Assembly: GCF_022678485.1 (NCBI RefSeq)
Contig: NZ_JALBYP010000035.1
Location: forward strand, 62,001 to 126,000
Direction of reading: 5' to 3'
Length of the DNA stretch: 64,000 bases
Source of the DNA: Aliiroseovarius sediminis
GTDB taxonomy: Bacteria; Pseudomonadota; Alphaproteobacteria; Rhodobacterales; Rhodobacteraceae
This document shows, in pieces, positions 36,758 through 45,548 of the stretch (the first letter of the stretch is position 1; the number at the start of each line of letters is the position of its first letter). The notes beneath the pieces are model-generated. The model saw only the letters and a list, made by a program, of their open reading frames with translations. It had not been told where the DNA came from and did not search any database. Both the position numbers and the translations under genes were made by a program.

Positions 36758-37482
36758 GCTTTATCGAATTTCGTAAAACCCTGAAAAAGTTTGGGGAACT
36801 GACTGTCTTGCAGGATGTGGATCTGTCCATTGATCAAGGCGAAGTCGTGGTGCTTGTTGGGCCTTCGGGGTCAGGCAAATCGACCTTGCTGCGCTGCATC
36901 AACGGGCTTGAAACCATCTCGGGCGGCGATCTGATCGTGGATGGCTTATCGGTGAAGGGCGGTAATCGACAATTGCGCGAGATCCGGCAAGAGGCCGGCA
37001 TGGTCTTCCAGCAATTCAACCTGTTTCCACAGATGACCGCGCTGCAAAACGTGGCTTTGGGGCCGCGTAAAGTGCGTGGCGTCGCCAAGGCCGAAGCCAT
37101 GCGTCAAGCGGAGGATATGTTGGCCAAGGTCGGCCTGTCGGACAAGGGCGGGCATTATCCGTCTGAACTGTCAGGCGGGCAGCAGCAACGCGTCGCCATC
37201 GCCCGTGCACTCGCTGTAAAGCCCAAGGTCATGTTGTTTGACGAACCCACCTCGGCGCTGGACCCGGAATTGAAGCAAGAGGTTCTGAACGTCATGCTGC
37301 AACTTGCCAAGGAAGGCATGACCATGGTTGTCGTCACCCACGAGATGAGCTTTGCCAAACAGGTCGGCACGCGCCTGATCTTCATGGAACATGGCAAAAT
37401 CGCCGTCGATGGCAATCCGCGCGATGTGATCGACAACCCTCCCAACCCGCGGATGAAGGATTTTTTAAGCCATGTCGAATGA
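36754..37482 (+). CDS. glnQ: Glutamine-type ABC transporter ATP-binding protein
   Basis: A 242-residue ATPase. Walker A is [13 protein letters not shown], the Q-loop [16 protein letters not shown], the signature LSGGQQQR, Walker [13 protein letters not shown] and the switch [10 protein letters not shown]. It is coupled to the permease by a 4-nt overlap and overlaps the following C45 gene by 11 nt, so the acyltransferase belongs to the same transcript and probably acts on the imported compound. Confidence 0.94.
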   Translation: MSFIEFRKTLKKFGELTVLQDVDLSIDQGEVVVLVGPSGSGKSTLLRCINGLETISGGDLIVDGLSVKGGNRQLREIRQEAGMVFQQFNLFPQMTALQNVALGPRKVRGVAKAEAMRQAEDMLAKVGLSDKGGHYPSELSGGQQQRVAIARALAVKPKVMLFDEPTSALDPELKQEVLNVMLQLAKEGMTMVVVTHEMSFAKQVGTRLIFMEHGKIAVDGNPRDVIDNPPNPRMKDFLSHVE

Positions 37483-38491
37483 ACCGAATCCAATCGGCTG
37501 GCTGACCACCCACGGCGCCGCGTTTCAGATCGGGCAGGCCATGGGCGCACAGGGGCGGGACGCGGTGCATCGGCATCTTGTGCCGTCCAAAATCTGGGCA
37601 ACTGTCACCCACCCTCGCCACGACACCACGATAGAGCGGCTGATGCTACATACCAGATCCCGCTTCCCGCACATCTGGGACGAGCTTTGCGGCATTGCCG
37701 AGGGGCTGCAGCTGCCGCAGCGGGATGTGTTTGCTTGGAACTGTCGGGGGGACATCCTAGCCTCGGCACCCGATGGCTGCACGACCATCCAACAACCCGG
37801 CCCAAACATCGGAATCGCACATAACGAAGACGGATTGCCCTTCTTTCGGGGGTCGTGCTTCATTCTGGACGCCCGGCCCGAGCTTGGCTTGGGGTTTCGA
37901 GCATTCTGCTATCCCGGCTCGTTGCCCGGCCACACGTTTGGCTGGAACGACGCTGGTCTCTGTCAGGCGGTAAACAACTTGCGGCTGACCGGCATCGCCC
38001 CGGACATTCCGCGTATGGTGTTGGGGCGGGCTGTGTTGGGTTGCGCAACTTTGGACGAGTCCATTCGCATCCTGTCAGACGCGCAAAGCGGCGGGTTCCA
38101 CATGTCGCTGGCGCAGGTCGGTGATCCACGGCTGCTGAGTGTCGAATACGGCGGCGGCCAATCTGTGGTCCGGCAGATTACCCAGCGGGCCGCCCATGCC
38201 AATCACGCCCTGCATCTGGATGCCCCGGACCAGATCGTTACCGGGTCATCGCACGACCGGCAACAGCGGGCCGACCAGCTTGTTATACAGTCCGAGTCCA
38301 GCGCGTTGGACATCCTGCGTGACGAGGCACCGACCGGCCTGCCCATTCGGCGCGACGACCCGGCTGACCCCGACCACGAAAACACTCTTGCCACCTGCGT
38401 ATTCACGGTTTCTAACTCCGGCATTGATTGGAGGGTTTATGGCGAAAAACAAGGCGGAACAGCCTATCAAAGCGAAAGTTCGCGGGTCTGA
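37472..38491 (+). CDS. C45-family autoproteolytic acyltransferase/hydrolase
   Basis: A 339-residue Ntn-hydrolase related to acyl-CoA:6-aminopenicillanate acyltransferase. The self-processing site is the G-C pair in SAPDGCTTI (Cys about 103), after which the cysteine becomes the N-terminal nucleophile. [16 protein letters not shown] follows, with the conserved AHNED block. No signal peptide is seen, so it acts in the cytoplasm. Bacterial members hydrolyse amides or beta-lactam-like compounds, but most have no known substrate. AAGGA precedes the ATG, which overlaps glnQ. Its last 53 bases overlap the regulator gene in another frame. The C-terminus is rather short compared with fungal enzymes. 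Confidence 0.85.
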   Translation: MSNEPNPIGWLTTHGAAFQIGQAMGAQGRDAVHRHLVPSKIWATVTHPRHDTTIERLMLHTRSRFPHIWDELCGIAEGLQLPQRDVFAWNCRGDILASAPDGCTTIQQPGPNIGIAHNEDGLPFFRGSCFILDARPELGLGFRAFCYPGSLPGHTFGWNDAGLCQAVNNLRLTGIAPDIPRMVLGRAVLGCATLDESIRILSDAQSGGFHMSLAQVGDPRLLSVEYGGGQSVVRQITQRAAHANHALHLDAPDQIVTGSSHDRQQRADQLVIQSESSALDILRDEAPTGLPIRRDDPADPDHENTLATCVFTVSNSGIDWRVYGEKQGGTAYQSESSRV

Positions 38492-39401
38492 CAACGCCCC
38501 CGCGTCACTTGAGGAAATTCGGTCCCTGCTGATCGACATCACAAGGGGCGATACCGATGTGGCCTTGGGTACGAAGGCCCGCAACGTGCTGGGTCAGATC
38601 CTCGATCTGCAGGGCAGTCCCGACCTGTTGTCGATCACGACGCTGGCCAAACGAGTAGGCACGAACCCGTCGACCATCACCCGGCTGGCACGCGGCCTTG
38701 GGTTCCAGAATTTCGGCGCGTTCCAAAAAGCCCTGTTCACCACATCCACCGCACAGCCGGGGGCGTTTTATCTGAAACAAGCCCAGACCGCATTGGACAG
38801 CGGCGATCAGACGACCAAACAGCGCGCCGCCCAACTGTGCCACGAAAATCAGGCCAATATCGACCGGTTCGTGGAAACCTTCGATCCCGAGAGCTTTAAC
38901 CGCGCCGCGACCATGATCGCCAAGGCGGGTCGGGTCACGGTCTTTGGAATCCGGCAATTCCAATCACTGGCCGCATTTCTGGCCTATGGCCTGCGGTTGA
39001 TCCGGTCAGACGTGTCCCTCCTGAACGCAGTCGGTCTTGGCATTGCCGAGGAGCTTGCGGCAATGCGCCACGGCGATGTGTGCATCGTCGCCAGCGTCGC
39101 GCCCTATTCAAAGCAAGTGGTCAATGTCGCCCAGATTGCTGCCGAACAGGGGCTGACGGTGATCGCGATCACCGACCGGGCCAGTTCGCCCTTGGTGGCA
39201 CATTCCACCGCGGCGATATTTGTGTCACATCAAAGCAGCTTCATCTCGAACTCGATCACCAGTTTCTTTGCGGCGGCAGAATGCCTGATCAACGCGGTCG
39301 CCGCGACTGTGCCAAAAGAGACCAAGCTGGCGTTGATGAAGCGCCAAAAACTGATCGAACGTTTGAATATTGAAGATGGCGATGGCGGCAAAACGGGCTG
39401 A
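38439..39401 (+). CDS. MurR/RpiR-family transcriptional regulator (HTH + SIS)
   Basis: A 320-residue regulator beginning [14 protein letters not shown] at ATG 38439, preceded by GGAGGG; longer in-frame starts lie inside the C45 gene. The HTH_6 part includes LAKRVGTNPSTITRLARGLG (near 75) and the SIS domain runs from about 165 to 290 (VTVFGIRQFQSLAAFLAYGL; IAITDRASSPLVAHS). It is the last gene of the glnHPQ-C45 operon and likely controls it through the palindrome at 35244-35259. The effector is presumably the imported compound or a product of the acyltransferase. Confidence 0.9.
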   Translation: MAKNKAEQPIKAKVRGSDNAPASLEEIRSLLIDITRGDTDVALGTKARNVLGQILDLQGSPDLLSITTLAKRVGTNPSTITRLARGLGFQNFGAFQKALFTTSTAQPGAFYLKQAQTALDSGDQTTKQRAAQLCHENQANIDRFVETFDPESFNRAATMIAKAGRVTVFGIRQFQSLAAFLAYGLRLIRSDVSLLNAVGLGIAEELAAMRHGDVCIVASVAPYSKQVVNVAQIAAEQGLTVIAITDRASSPLVAHSTAAIFVSHQSSFISNSITSFFAAAECLINAVAATVPKETKLALMKRQKLIERLNIEDGDGGKTG

Positions 39402-39478
39402 GGCCCGGCCCAACAGCCCGCCGCGCTTATTCCCTTTGCTACCGTTCATGATTGTCACCGTCGCAAATACACTTATGT

Positions 39479-39490
39479 GTCAAAATTGAC
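39479..39490. promoter_or_regulatory. Inverted repeat upstream of the sensor operon
   Basis: GTCAA-AA-TTGAC lies 62 nt before ATG 39552. The part AAAATTGAC recurs at 44066-44074 in front of the transporter operon, 70 nt from its start. It may be the binding site of the response regulator encoded between them. Confidence 0.4.
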
Positions 39491-39551
39491 CCAATCGTAT
39501 AACATCAACATCTTGGGCTGTTTTTTTCCGCGCGCTGCGTAAAGTTACGGA

Positions 39552-40796
39552 ATGCACCTGCTTCGCCTTACCTTGATCCTGTTTTTCCTGACGCTGCCCC
39601 GGATGGGGGCGGCACAAGAGCTTCGGGTGTTGACTTCGTTCCCACCGGAATTCTCGACCCCATATGTGGCGATGTGGGACCAAGCCGCGCCTCAGACCGA
39701 TATCCGCGTTTTGAACAAGAATACCGTTGCCGGAATTGACGAAATCTTGCGGGGGAACACACGCGGCTTCGACGTATTCTGGGCCTCGTCCCCCGAAGCG
39801 TTCGAGCTGTTGTCGCGCCATGCAGCCTTTGCTGACCCGGCAGTATGCGGCAAGGGTGGCCCGCGCGCGGTCGAACCTTTCGCGCTTTCCTCGGTCGGCT
39901 GGGCGCGGCGCGTAGACAGCAGTCTGTTCATGCCGGCGGATTGGGACGATCTGCTGCGCCCGATCTATCGCGACAAGATTGCAATGGCACGCCCAACCCG
40001 GTCAGGCACAACACACATGATGCTTGAGCAAATCTTGCAGGTGCGCGGGTGGAACGATGGCTGGGCTTATATCCTTGAGCTTGCGGGCAACATCTCGACC
40101 CTGACGGCGCGCAGCTATGGCGTGCCGGACGGGCTGAAGACCGAACGGTTCGACATCGGACTCACCATTGATTTTTTGGCGCAATCGCAACGCGGTGTGC
40201 TGGATTTCCGCTATGGGCGGCCGGTCGTGATGACGGCAGCACGGGTCGGTATCCTTAAGGGCGGCCGCGCTTCAAGCGCGGCCTGCGACTTCGTACACAT
40301 GCTGCTGTCGCCCAAGGGCCAGCGCACGCTCGTTGCCCCCGAGATATCGCGCATCCCTTATAACGCCTCGGTCAGGTCCGATGTCGCACCCGAACTTCCC
40401 GACGGCATTGTCGAGGCATTGGACCGCGCCCGACTGGATTATGACGCGGGCCTGTCGTCAGATCGGTATTGGGCGGTGAACACGTTGTTTGATGTCATGG
40501 TCACGGATATGCTGGTCGAACGTCGCAATTTGTGGCGCAGATTTCATGCCTTGGCCGACACGCATAACGGCAGTGATCTGCGCGCGATCAGGGCGCTTTT
40601 GACCCGCGTGCCTGTCACTGGGAACGAAGCGATCAAGGCCAGCGAGCAAACACAAAATGGCGTAGCCACATCCACGCTGACAGGCGTTGGCGCACTTGGG
40701 CGCAATTTGGTGCAGGATTGGCGCGACCGGGTCATGGACGTGACGCAGCAAACAGATCACGCCTTGCGCGCGCTGGAAGAACAGGCTGACCGATGA
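39552..40796 (+). CDS. PgtC-like periplasmic binding protein used as a sensor input
   Basis: A 414-residue protein with a signal peptide (residues 1-22, ending GAAQE). The binding domain is of the iron/phosphate-ester type (LTSFPPEFSTPYVAMW, NKNTVAGIDEI, VFWASSPEAFELL). A helical C-terminal extension (about 320-414) is rich in Gln, Ala and Arg. Its stop overlaps the histidine kinase start (ATGA). The order matches Salmonella pgtC-pgtB, where PgtC with PgtB senses phosphoglycerate. It resembles the transporter binding protein at 44144 and is probably a duplicated copy devoted to signalling. Confidence 0.85.
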   Translation: MHLLRLTLILFFLTLPRMGAAQELRVLTSFPPEFSTPYVAMWDQAAPQTDIRVLNKNTVAGIDEILRGNTRGFDVFWASSPEAFELLSRHAAFADPAVCGKGGPRAVEPFALSSVGWARRVDSSLFMPADWDDLLRPIYRDKIAMARPTRSGTTHMMLEQILQVRGWNDGWAYILELAGNISTLTARSYGVPDGLKTERFDIGLTIDFLAQSQRGVLDFRYGRPVVMTAARVGILKGGRASSAACDFVHMLLSPKGQRTLVAPEISRIPYNASVRSDVAPELPDGIVEALDRARLDYDAGLSSDRYWAVNTLFDVMVTDMLVERRNLWRRFHALADTHNGSDLRAIRALLTRVPVTGNEAIKASEQTQNGVATSTLTGVGALGRNLVQDWRDRVMDVTQQTDHALRALEEQADR

Positions 40797-42763
40797 GGCG
40801 CCTTTGGGACCGCATCGCGCCCAAGATCTGGACGCGGTTGTTTCTGATGGTTGTTGCAGCAATACTGTTGACTTGGATCGTGGTTGGCGCCTCGTTTTAT
40901 TGGCTGGGCAGTGCGCGGGGCGTGGTCACGAACCTTAGCACAACACAGGTGCCGCGTCTGGCACAGACATCGCGCTTATCGGCAAAAACGGCTGACCTCG
41001 CGATGCTCAGCAATCGCATTCAGGCAGACGGCGCCGAGCGGCCCGAGGTGCTTGAGGCGATGCTGAGAAACTCGGTCGCCGAGTTGAGCGACTTCATCAA
41101 CGACGGCTTCGACACAGCGATCACCCGACAGGACGCGGACGCCTTGCAACACCATTTGGCGAAAGTCATTCGTAAGGTAGACGAGGCCCAGAAAATACAG
41201 GCCGATCTGTCATTCAAAATTGACCAATTGCGCTGGCTGAACGCGGATGTGCAGGACGAAGCCGCCGCCGTGATGGCCGATTTCGCTTTCAACATCGAGG
41301 TTCTGACCCGCCGCCTGACCCGCGAAGCCGATCCCGGCATCCGCCGCGAGATGGCACAAATGTTGACGGACGAGCTGGCACTGCAAACCACGTTCTCGAA
41401 TATCGGAAACGACACGGGGGCGGCGACAACGCTGGCCATCCAGATCGCGACAAGCCAGTCAGCCGCGCAGCTTGAACAGTTTGAAAACCTGGTGGCAGAC
41501 GCATTGGCGCGCGTGAATGCCAGCGTTACCACCCTGCCCGCCAAGGCCGAATATTTGTTCCTGCGTCAAGCAGCCGAGGCATTGGGCCGCATGACGACCC
41601 AACCCAACGGCGTGGTCCGGGACCGCAAGGCGTGGCACCAGACCCGCGTCACAATCCAGACCGAACTGGACACGGTGCTAACGCTGTTGACCCGGATGCA
41701 GCGCCAGCTGCTGGTGCAAACCGAAACGCAACGGGCCGACATTACGACGCTCAGCCGGAATTTTTCGGCAAATGCGACGGTCACGCTGCGGTTATTGCTG
41801 GCGATGACCGTTCTGGCGGCGGGTGGTGGTCTGGCGATCCTGTTTTATTATGTCCGGCCGTCAATCATCCAGCCGATGGTCACGCTGACCACCGCCATGC
41901 GTCAGATTGCCGATGGTGAAACCCCCGCGCTGGATGGCCTGCCTGTCCGCAACGACGAAATCACGCAACTGGCATCGGCTGTAACGGCGTTCCAGAACTC
42001 GGTTACGGAACGTGATCAGGCCATCGCCAAGCTGCGCCAAACTCAGAGCGAGCTTGTGCAGGTCGGCAAGATGGCCGCATTGGGGAACCTTTCGGCCGGA
42101 ATCAGTCACGAACTGAATCAGCCCCTAGGCGCCATCCGACAACGGCTTCGACTGGCGCAGATGGCAGCCGAAAAGGGCGATATGGCGCGGCTGACAGCGC
42201 AAACCGAAACAATTGATGCGCTGGTCACACGGATGGAACGCATCATTTTACATTTGCGTCGGTTTGCCCGACGGTCGGAATACCAGCGCGAAACCGTACC
42301 GTTGGCCCGCGTCATTCGAAGCGCTCAGGAGCTTCTGGCGGCTCAGATTGCAGACCACCAGATCAAGTTTCGCATCGACCCCGACCTTGAGGATGCCACG
42401 GTGATCGCCGACGCAATCCTGCTGGAACAGGTTCTCGTCAATCTGTTGTCCAACTCCTGCGACGCCATCGCTGCGACCGGACAGCCCGGCAGCATTCTGA
42501 TACGGCACGAGGACGGAGGGAAGGATGATCTGAGCTTTTCTATCGTCGACACGGGGATCGGGCTGGGCGACCTGCCCCCGGAACGTGCGTTCGATCCATT
42601 TGTGACCACCAAAGACCCCGGTGCCGGGCTGGGTTTGGGCTTGTCGATCTCGTTCAATATCATCACCGGGATGAACGGCACGCTTTCACTGGGCGCACGC
42701 GCCGATGTCGGCACCCGGGCCACGGTGACTTTGCCAAAAGGGGGGGACGCACATGCGACATGA
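40793..42763 (+). CDS. Sensor histidine kinase, PgtB/DctB-like
   Basis: The 656-residue kinase has a helix at 20-42, a long mostly helical periplasmic domain (about 43-335), a second helix (about 337-360, LLAMTVLAAGGGLAILFYYV) and a HAMP segment (to about 410). The phospho-acceptor region is GNLSAGISHELNQPLGAI with His about 438. The ATPase domain shows the N-box LVNLLSNSCDAIAATG, the G1 box DTGIGLG and the G2 box GAGLGLGLSIS. It is co-translated with the PgtC-like protein before it and overlaps the response regulator after it by 11 nt. It presumably detects ligand-loaded binding protein in the periplasm. Confidence 0.92.
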   Translation: MRRLWDRIAPKIWTRLFLMVVAAILLTWIVVGASFYWLGSARGVVTNLSTTQVPRLAQTSRLSAKTADLAMLSNRIQADGAERPEVLEAMLRNSVAELSDFINDGFDTAITRQDADALQHHLAKVIRKVDEAQKIQADLSFKIDQLRWLNADVQDEAAAVMADFAFNIEVLTRRLTREADPGIRREMAQMLTDELALQTTFSNIGNDTGAATTLAIQIATSQSAAQLEQFENLVADALARVNASVTTLPAKAEYLFLRQAAEALGRMTTQPNGVVRDRKAWHQTRVTIQTELDTVLTLLTRMQRQLLVQTETQRADITTLSRNFSANATVTLRLLLAMTVLAAGGGLAILFYYVRPSIIQPMVTLTTAMRQIADGETPALDGLPVRNDEITQLASAVTAFQNSVTERDQAIAKLRQTQSELVQVGKMAALGNLSAGISHELNQPLGAIRQRLRLAQMAAEKGDMARLTAQTETIDALVTRMERIILHLRRFARRSEYQRETVPLARVIRSAQELLAAQIADHQIKFRIDPDLEDATVIADAILLEQVLVNLLSNSCDAIAATGQPGSILIRHEDGGKDDLSFSIVDTGIGLGDLPPERAFDPFVTTKDPGAGLGLGLSISFNIITGMNGTLSLGARADVGTRATVTLPKGGDAHAT

Positions 42764-44009
42764 TACGCACCAAATCTATGTTGTCGATGATGACAAGGAT
42801 TTCCGCGAGGCCACCTGCGAACTTTTGCAGGAAGAAGGGTTGATGCCGCGCGCCTTCTCGGACGGGCAGGCGATGCTTGATTTGCTTGACCCTGAATGGG
42901 GCGGAGTCGTGCTGTGCGATATCCGCATGGCCGGGCTGGACGGGTTCGACGTTCTGAGACGCGTGCGCCAAGCCGCACCTGACGTCCCAGTGGTGATGAT
43001 CACAGGCCACGGCGATGTGCGCTTGGCCATCGCTGCGATCAAGGCAGGGGCTTATGACTTTCTGGAGAAGCCGGTGCAGCCCGATTTCCTGATCAGCATG
43101 ATGAAACGCACGCTGAACGCGCGCAAGTTGGTGATTGAGAACAAGCGGCTTCGCAGGCGGATAACACGCCGGGGCGGGCTGGCAGGGCAATTGGTCGGCC
43201 GCTCGCATGTCATGAAACAATGCCGCAAATCGTTGCTTGATTTGGCCCCGCTGCCCATCACAGTAACACTGTTTGGCGAAACCGGCACCGGTAAATCGCT
43301 TGCTGCCCGGATGCTGCACGAGTTCGGCGAGGGTTCAGGCGGGTTTCACATTATCAACTGCGCCTCTGTCCGCGCCGATGGTATACAGGCCGAACTGGAC
43401 GCCATCGCACAGGACGCCGACACACTCTACATCCGTGCGGTGCACAAGCTGGATATCACTTCCCAAACGCGCCTTGCCGATTATCTAAGAAGGCGCGAAC
43501 GCCCGCGCGTGATTCTGTCTTATACAGGTTCGCTGATCGACCCGACTGACACCAATGCCCTTAGCGACGAACTTCTGTATCTGGTCAATGTCGCAACGCT
43601 TGAGATGCCCGCGCTGCGCGACCGTAACAAGGACATCTTTCTTTTGCTGGAAACCTTCCTTCGCGAAGCCGCCGAGCGATATGGGAAGCGTTTGCCAAAG
43701 ATCACTAAAGATATGTTGGACCCGCTTGGAAAGCACGACTGGCCCGGCAATGTCCGCGAATTGCGCAACGTGGCCGAGCGCATGATCATCGGTCTGGCTG
43801 TGGATTTGAAACAGACCAAATCGGGCGAGTCTCGGGCGCAACTGTCATATGATGACGCGATGGCACAATTCGAACGCAGTCTGCTGGAACATACCCTGCG
43901 CGAAACGGCAGGCCGCAAGGGTGAGGCCGCACAGCTTCTATCGATTCCCCGCAAACGGCTTTATCTGCGGATGAAGGCCGTCGGGCTGCTTTCACCGGGT
44001 CAGAATTAA
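42753..44009 (+). CDS. NtrC/PgtA-type response regulator lacking the GAFTGA loop
   Basis: A 418-residue protein: receiver (1-120, phospho-acceptor Asp about 56 in VVLCDIRMAGLDG), AAA+ domain (about 145-340) and Fis-type HTH (AAQLLSIPRKRLYLRMKAVG). Walker A is intact (GETGTGKSLAARML). The segment after INCASV, however, is shortened: GAFTGA and its surrounding loop are missing, and Walker B reads ADTLYIRAVHKLD without the usual Asp-Glu. It therefore should not engage sigma-54, and ATP hydrolysis is doubtful. R. capsulatus NtrC is a known precedent for a GAFTGA-less regulator working with sigma-70. The likely target is the downstream transporter operon. Confidence 0.9.
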   Translation: MRHDTHQIYVVDDDKDFREATCELLQEEGLMPRAFSDGQAMLDLLDPEWGGVVLCDIRMAGLDGFDVLRRVRQAAPDVPVVMITGHGDVRLAIAAIKAGAYDFLEKPVQPDFLISMMKRTLNARKLVIENKRLRRRITRRGGLAGQLVGRSHVMKQCRKSLLDLAPLPITVTLFGETGTGKSLAARMLHEFGEGSGGFHIINCASVRADGIQAELDAIAQDADTLYIRAVHKLDITSQTRLADYLRRRERPRVILSYTGSLIDPTDTNALSDELLYLVNVATLEMPALRDRNKDIFLLLETFLREAAERYGKRLPKITKDMLDPLGKHDWPGNVRELRNVAERMIIGLAVDLKQTKSGESRAQLSYDDAMAQFERSLLEHTLRETAGRKGEAAQLLSIPRKRLYLRMKAVGLLSPGQN

Positions 44010-44143
44010 CCCAAAGCGCGGGTCATTACTGCCCCATTAACGGCCAAGATGGATGATTTCACGGGAAAATTGACGGTTCTGCACTGCGCTGTGACCTTTC
44101 GGAGATGCGCTGGAGGAGCGCAAATATCTATTGGGAGGCAACC

Positions 44144-45466
44144 ATGAAAAAAATACTCTATTCATCCATCGCAGCAACGGCGCTGTCAGCGGGCGGCGCT
44201 TTGGCCGACGGCAAAATCACGGTCATCACGTCTTTCCCGGACTCGATGACCGGCCCGATCGAAGCGGCGTTCGAAGCCGCACACCCGGAATTTGACCTTG
44301 AGGTTCTGAACAAGAAAACGTCGGCCGGGGTAAAATACATCCAGGAAATCGCGGGCAAGAACACTGCTGACATCTTCTGGGCGTCAGCACCCGATGCGTT
44401 CGAGGTTCTGAAAAGCAGCGACCTGCTGGCTGGTGTCGAAATCAAATCCGAAGGTATCCCCGAACGTATCGGCGCTTACCCCCTGAACGACCCGGACGGC
44501 AAGTATTTCGGTTTCGCGGGCGCCGGGTACGGCATCATGTGGAACGAACGTTATCTGAAAGCGAATGATCTTGAGCCGGCCACCGAATGGGAACAATTGG
44601 CCCAAGCCAAATATCACGGCCATGTGGGCATGTCGGCCCCGTCGCGGTCCGGCACCACGCACCTGACGGTCGAAACCCTGCTACAGGGCGAAGGTTGGGA
44701 CAAGGGCTGGGCACAGTGGAAGCGTATCGCCGGCAACTTCTCGACCGTGACGGAACGCAGCTTTGGCGTGCCGGATGGTGTTAACACCGGCAACTTTGGA
44801 CTGGGCATCGTGATCGACTTCTTCGGGTTTTCGTCCAAGGCGTCAGGCTTCCCGGTTGATTTCGCCTATCCGACCGTGACCGCGCTGGTTCCTGCCAACG
44901 TGGCTGTCGTCAACAACGCCCCGAACGAAGCGGGCGCCGTGGCCTTCATCGAGTACCTGCTGACACCCGAAGGGCAGTCGGTTCTGCTGGACCCGGCGAT
45001 CATGCGTCTGCCGATCAACCCGGCCACCTATGAAAACGCGCCCGAAGGCTTCCCCAACCCGTTCGAGGATTCGACCATCGGCGCAACGGTGGAATTTGAC
45101 GTCGAGAAATCGGGGGCACGCTATAACCTCGTCAACTCGATGTTCGACGTGATGATCACCTATCGTCTGGCTGATCTGCGCGCCGCCGTGGGGGCAATTC
45201 AGGCTGCCGAGGCCGCTCATGTGGACAGCGGTAACGAAGAAGCAAAAGCTCTGATCACCGAGGCGTGGGCCCTGATCGACGCCAACCCGATTGACGAAGC
45301 AAAAAGCCTTGATCCCGAGTTCGCGGGCGTCTTCACCAAGAAGCGGAAGAAAGCCACCGACGAAGTCGAAGCACGTCAGGCCGAGGTTGAACAGGAATGG
45401 GATGCGACCGTCGTCGCAAACTATGCGAAAGCCAAGGAATTGGCTGACAAAGCCGCCGCGATGTAA
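44144..45466 (+). CDS. ABC transporter binding protein, AfuA/FbpA-type superfamily
   Basis: A 440-residue periplasmic protein, start ATG 44144 behind GGGAGG, signal peptide ending GALA (near 21). The binding core reads ITVITSFPDSMTGPIEAAFE, VLNKKTSAGVKYI and DIFWASAPDAFEVL. A lysine- and alanine-rich helical C-terminus (about 380-440) extends beyond the usual 330-350 residues. Proteins of this group were first labelled ferric-iron binders, but AfuA binds sugar phosphates. The linked Pgt-like sensor and histidine phosphatase favour an organic phosphate ligand here. Confidence 0.88.
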   Translation: MKKILYSSIAATALSAGGALADGKITVITSFPDSMTGPIEAAFEAAHPEFDLEVLNKKTSAGVKYIQEIAGKNTADIFWASAPDAFEVLKSSDLLAGVEIKSEGIPERIGAYPLNDPDGKYFGFAGAGYGIMWNERYLKANDLEPATEWEQLAQAKYHGHVGMSAPSRSGTTHLTVETLLQGEGWDKGWAQWKRIAGNFSTVTERSFGVPDGVNTGNFGLGIVIDFFGFSSKASGFPVDFAYPTVTALVPANVAVVNNAPNEAGAVAFIEYLLTPEGQSVLLDPAIMRLPINPATYENAPEGFPNPFEDSTIGATVEFDVEKSGARYNLVNSMFDVMITYRLADLRAAVGAIQAAEAAHVDSGNEEAKALITEAWALIDANPIDEAKSLDPEFAGVFTKKRKKATDEVEARQAEVEQEWDATVVANYAKAKELADKAAAM

Positions 45467-45500
45467 TCCTGTTCGTCGGACCTGACACAGGTTCGATCAT

Positions 45501-45529
45501 GCTGCCACCACTGCAAACGTGGTGGCAGC
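45501..45529 (+). terminator. Stem-loop between binding-protein and permease genes
   Basis: A perfect 11-bp stem (GCTGCCACCAC with GTGGTGGCAGC) and 7-nt loop TGCAAAC lies 35 nt after the binding-protein stop and 20 nt before the permease ATG. No U-tract follows. It probably stabilises the upstream message or partly terminates it. Confidence 0.75.
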
Positions 45530-45548
45530 CCCTAGGAAAGACCTGATA

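Noticed and set aside
44010-44143. Search for a sigma-54 promoter before the AfuA-type gene
   Set aside because: No TGGCAC-N5-TTGC-like sequence was found by eye, in keeping with the degenerate regulator.
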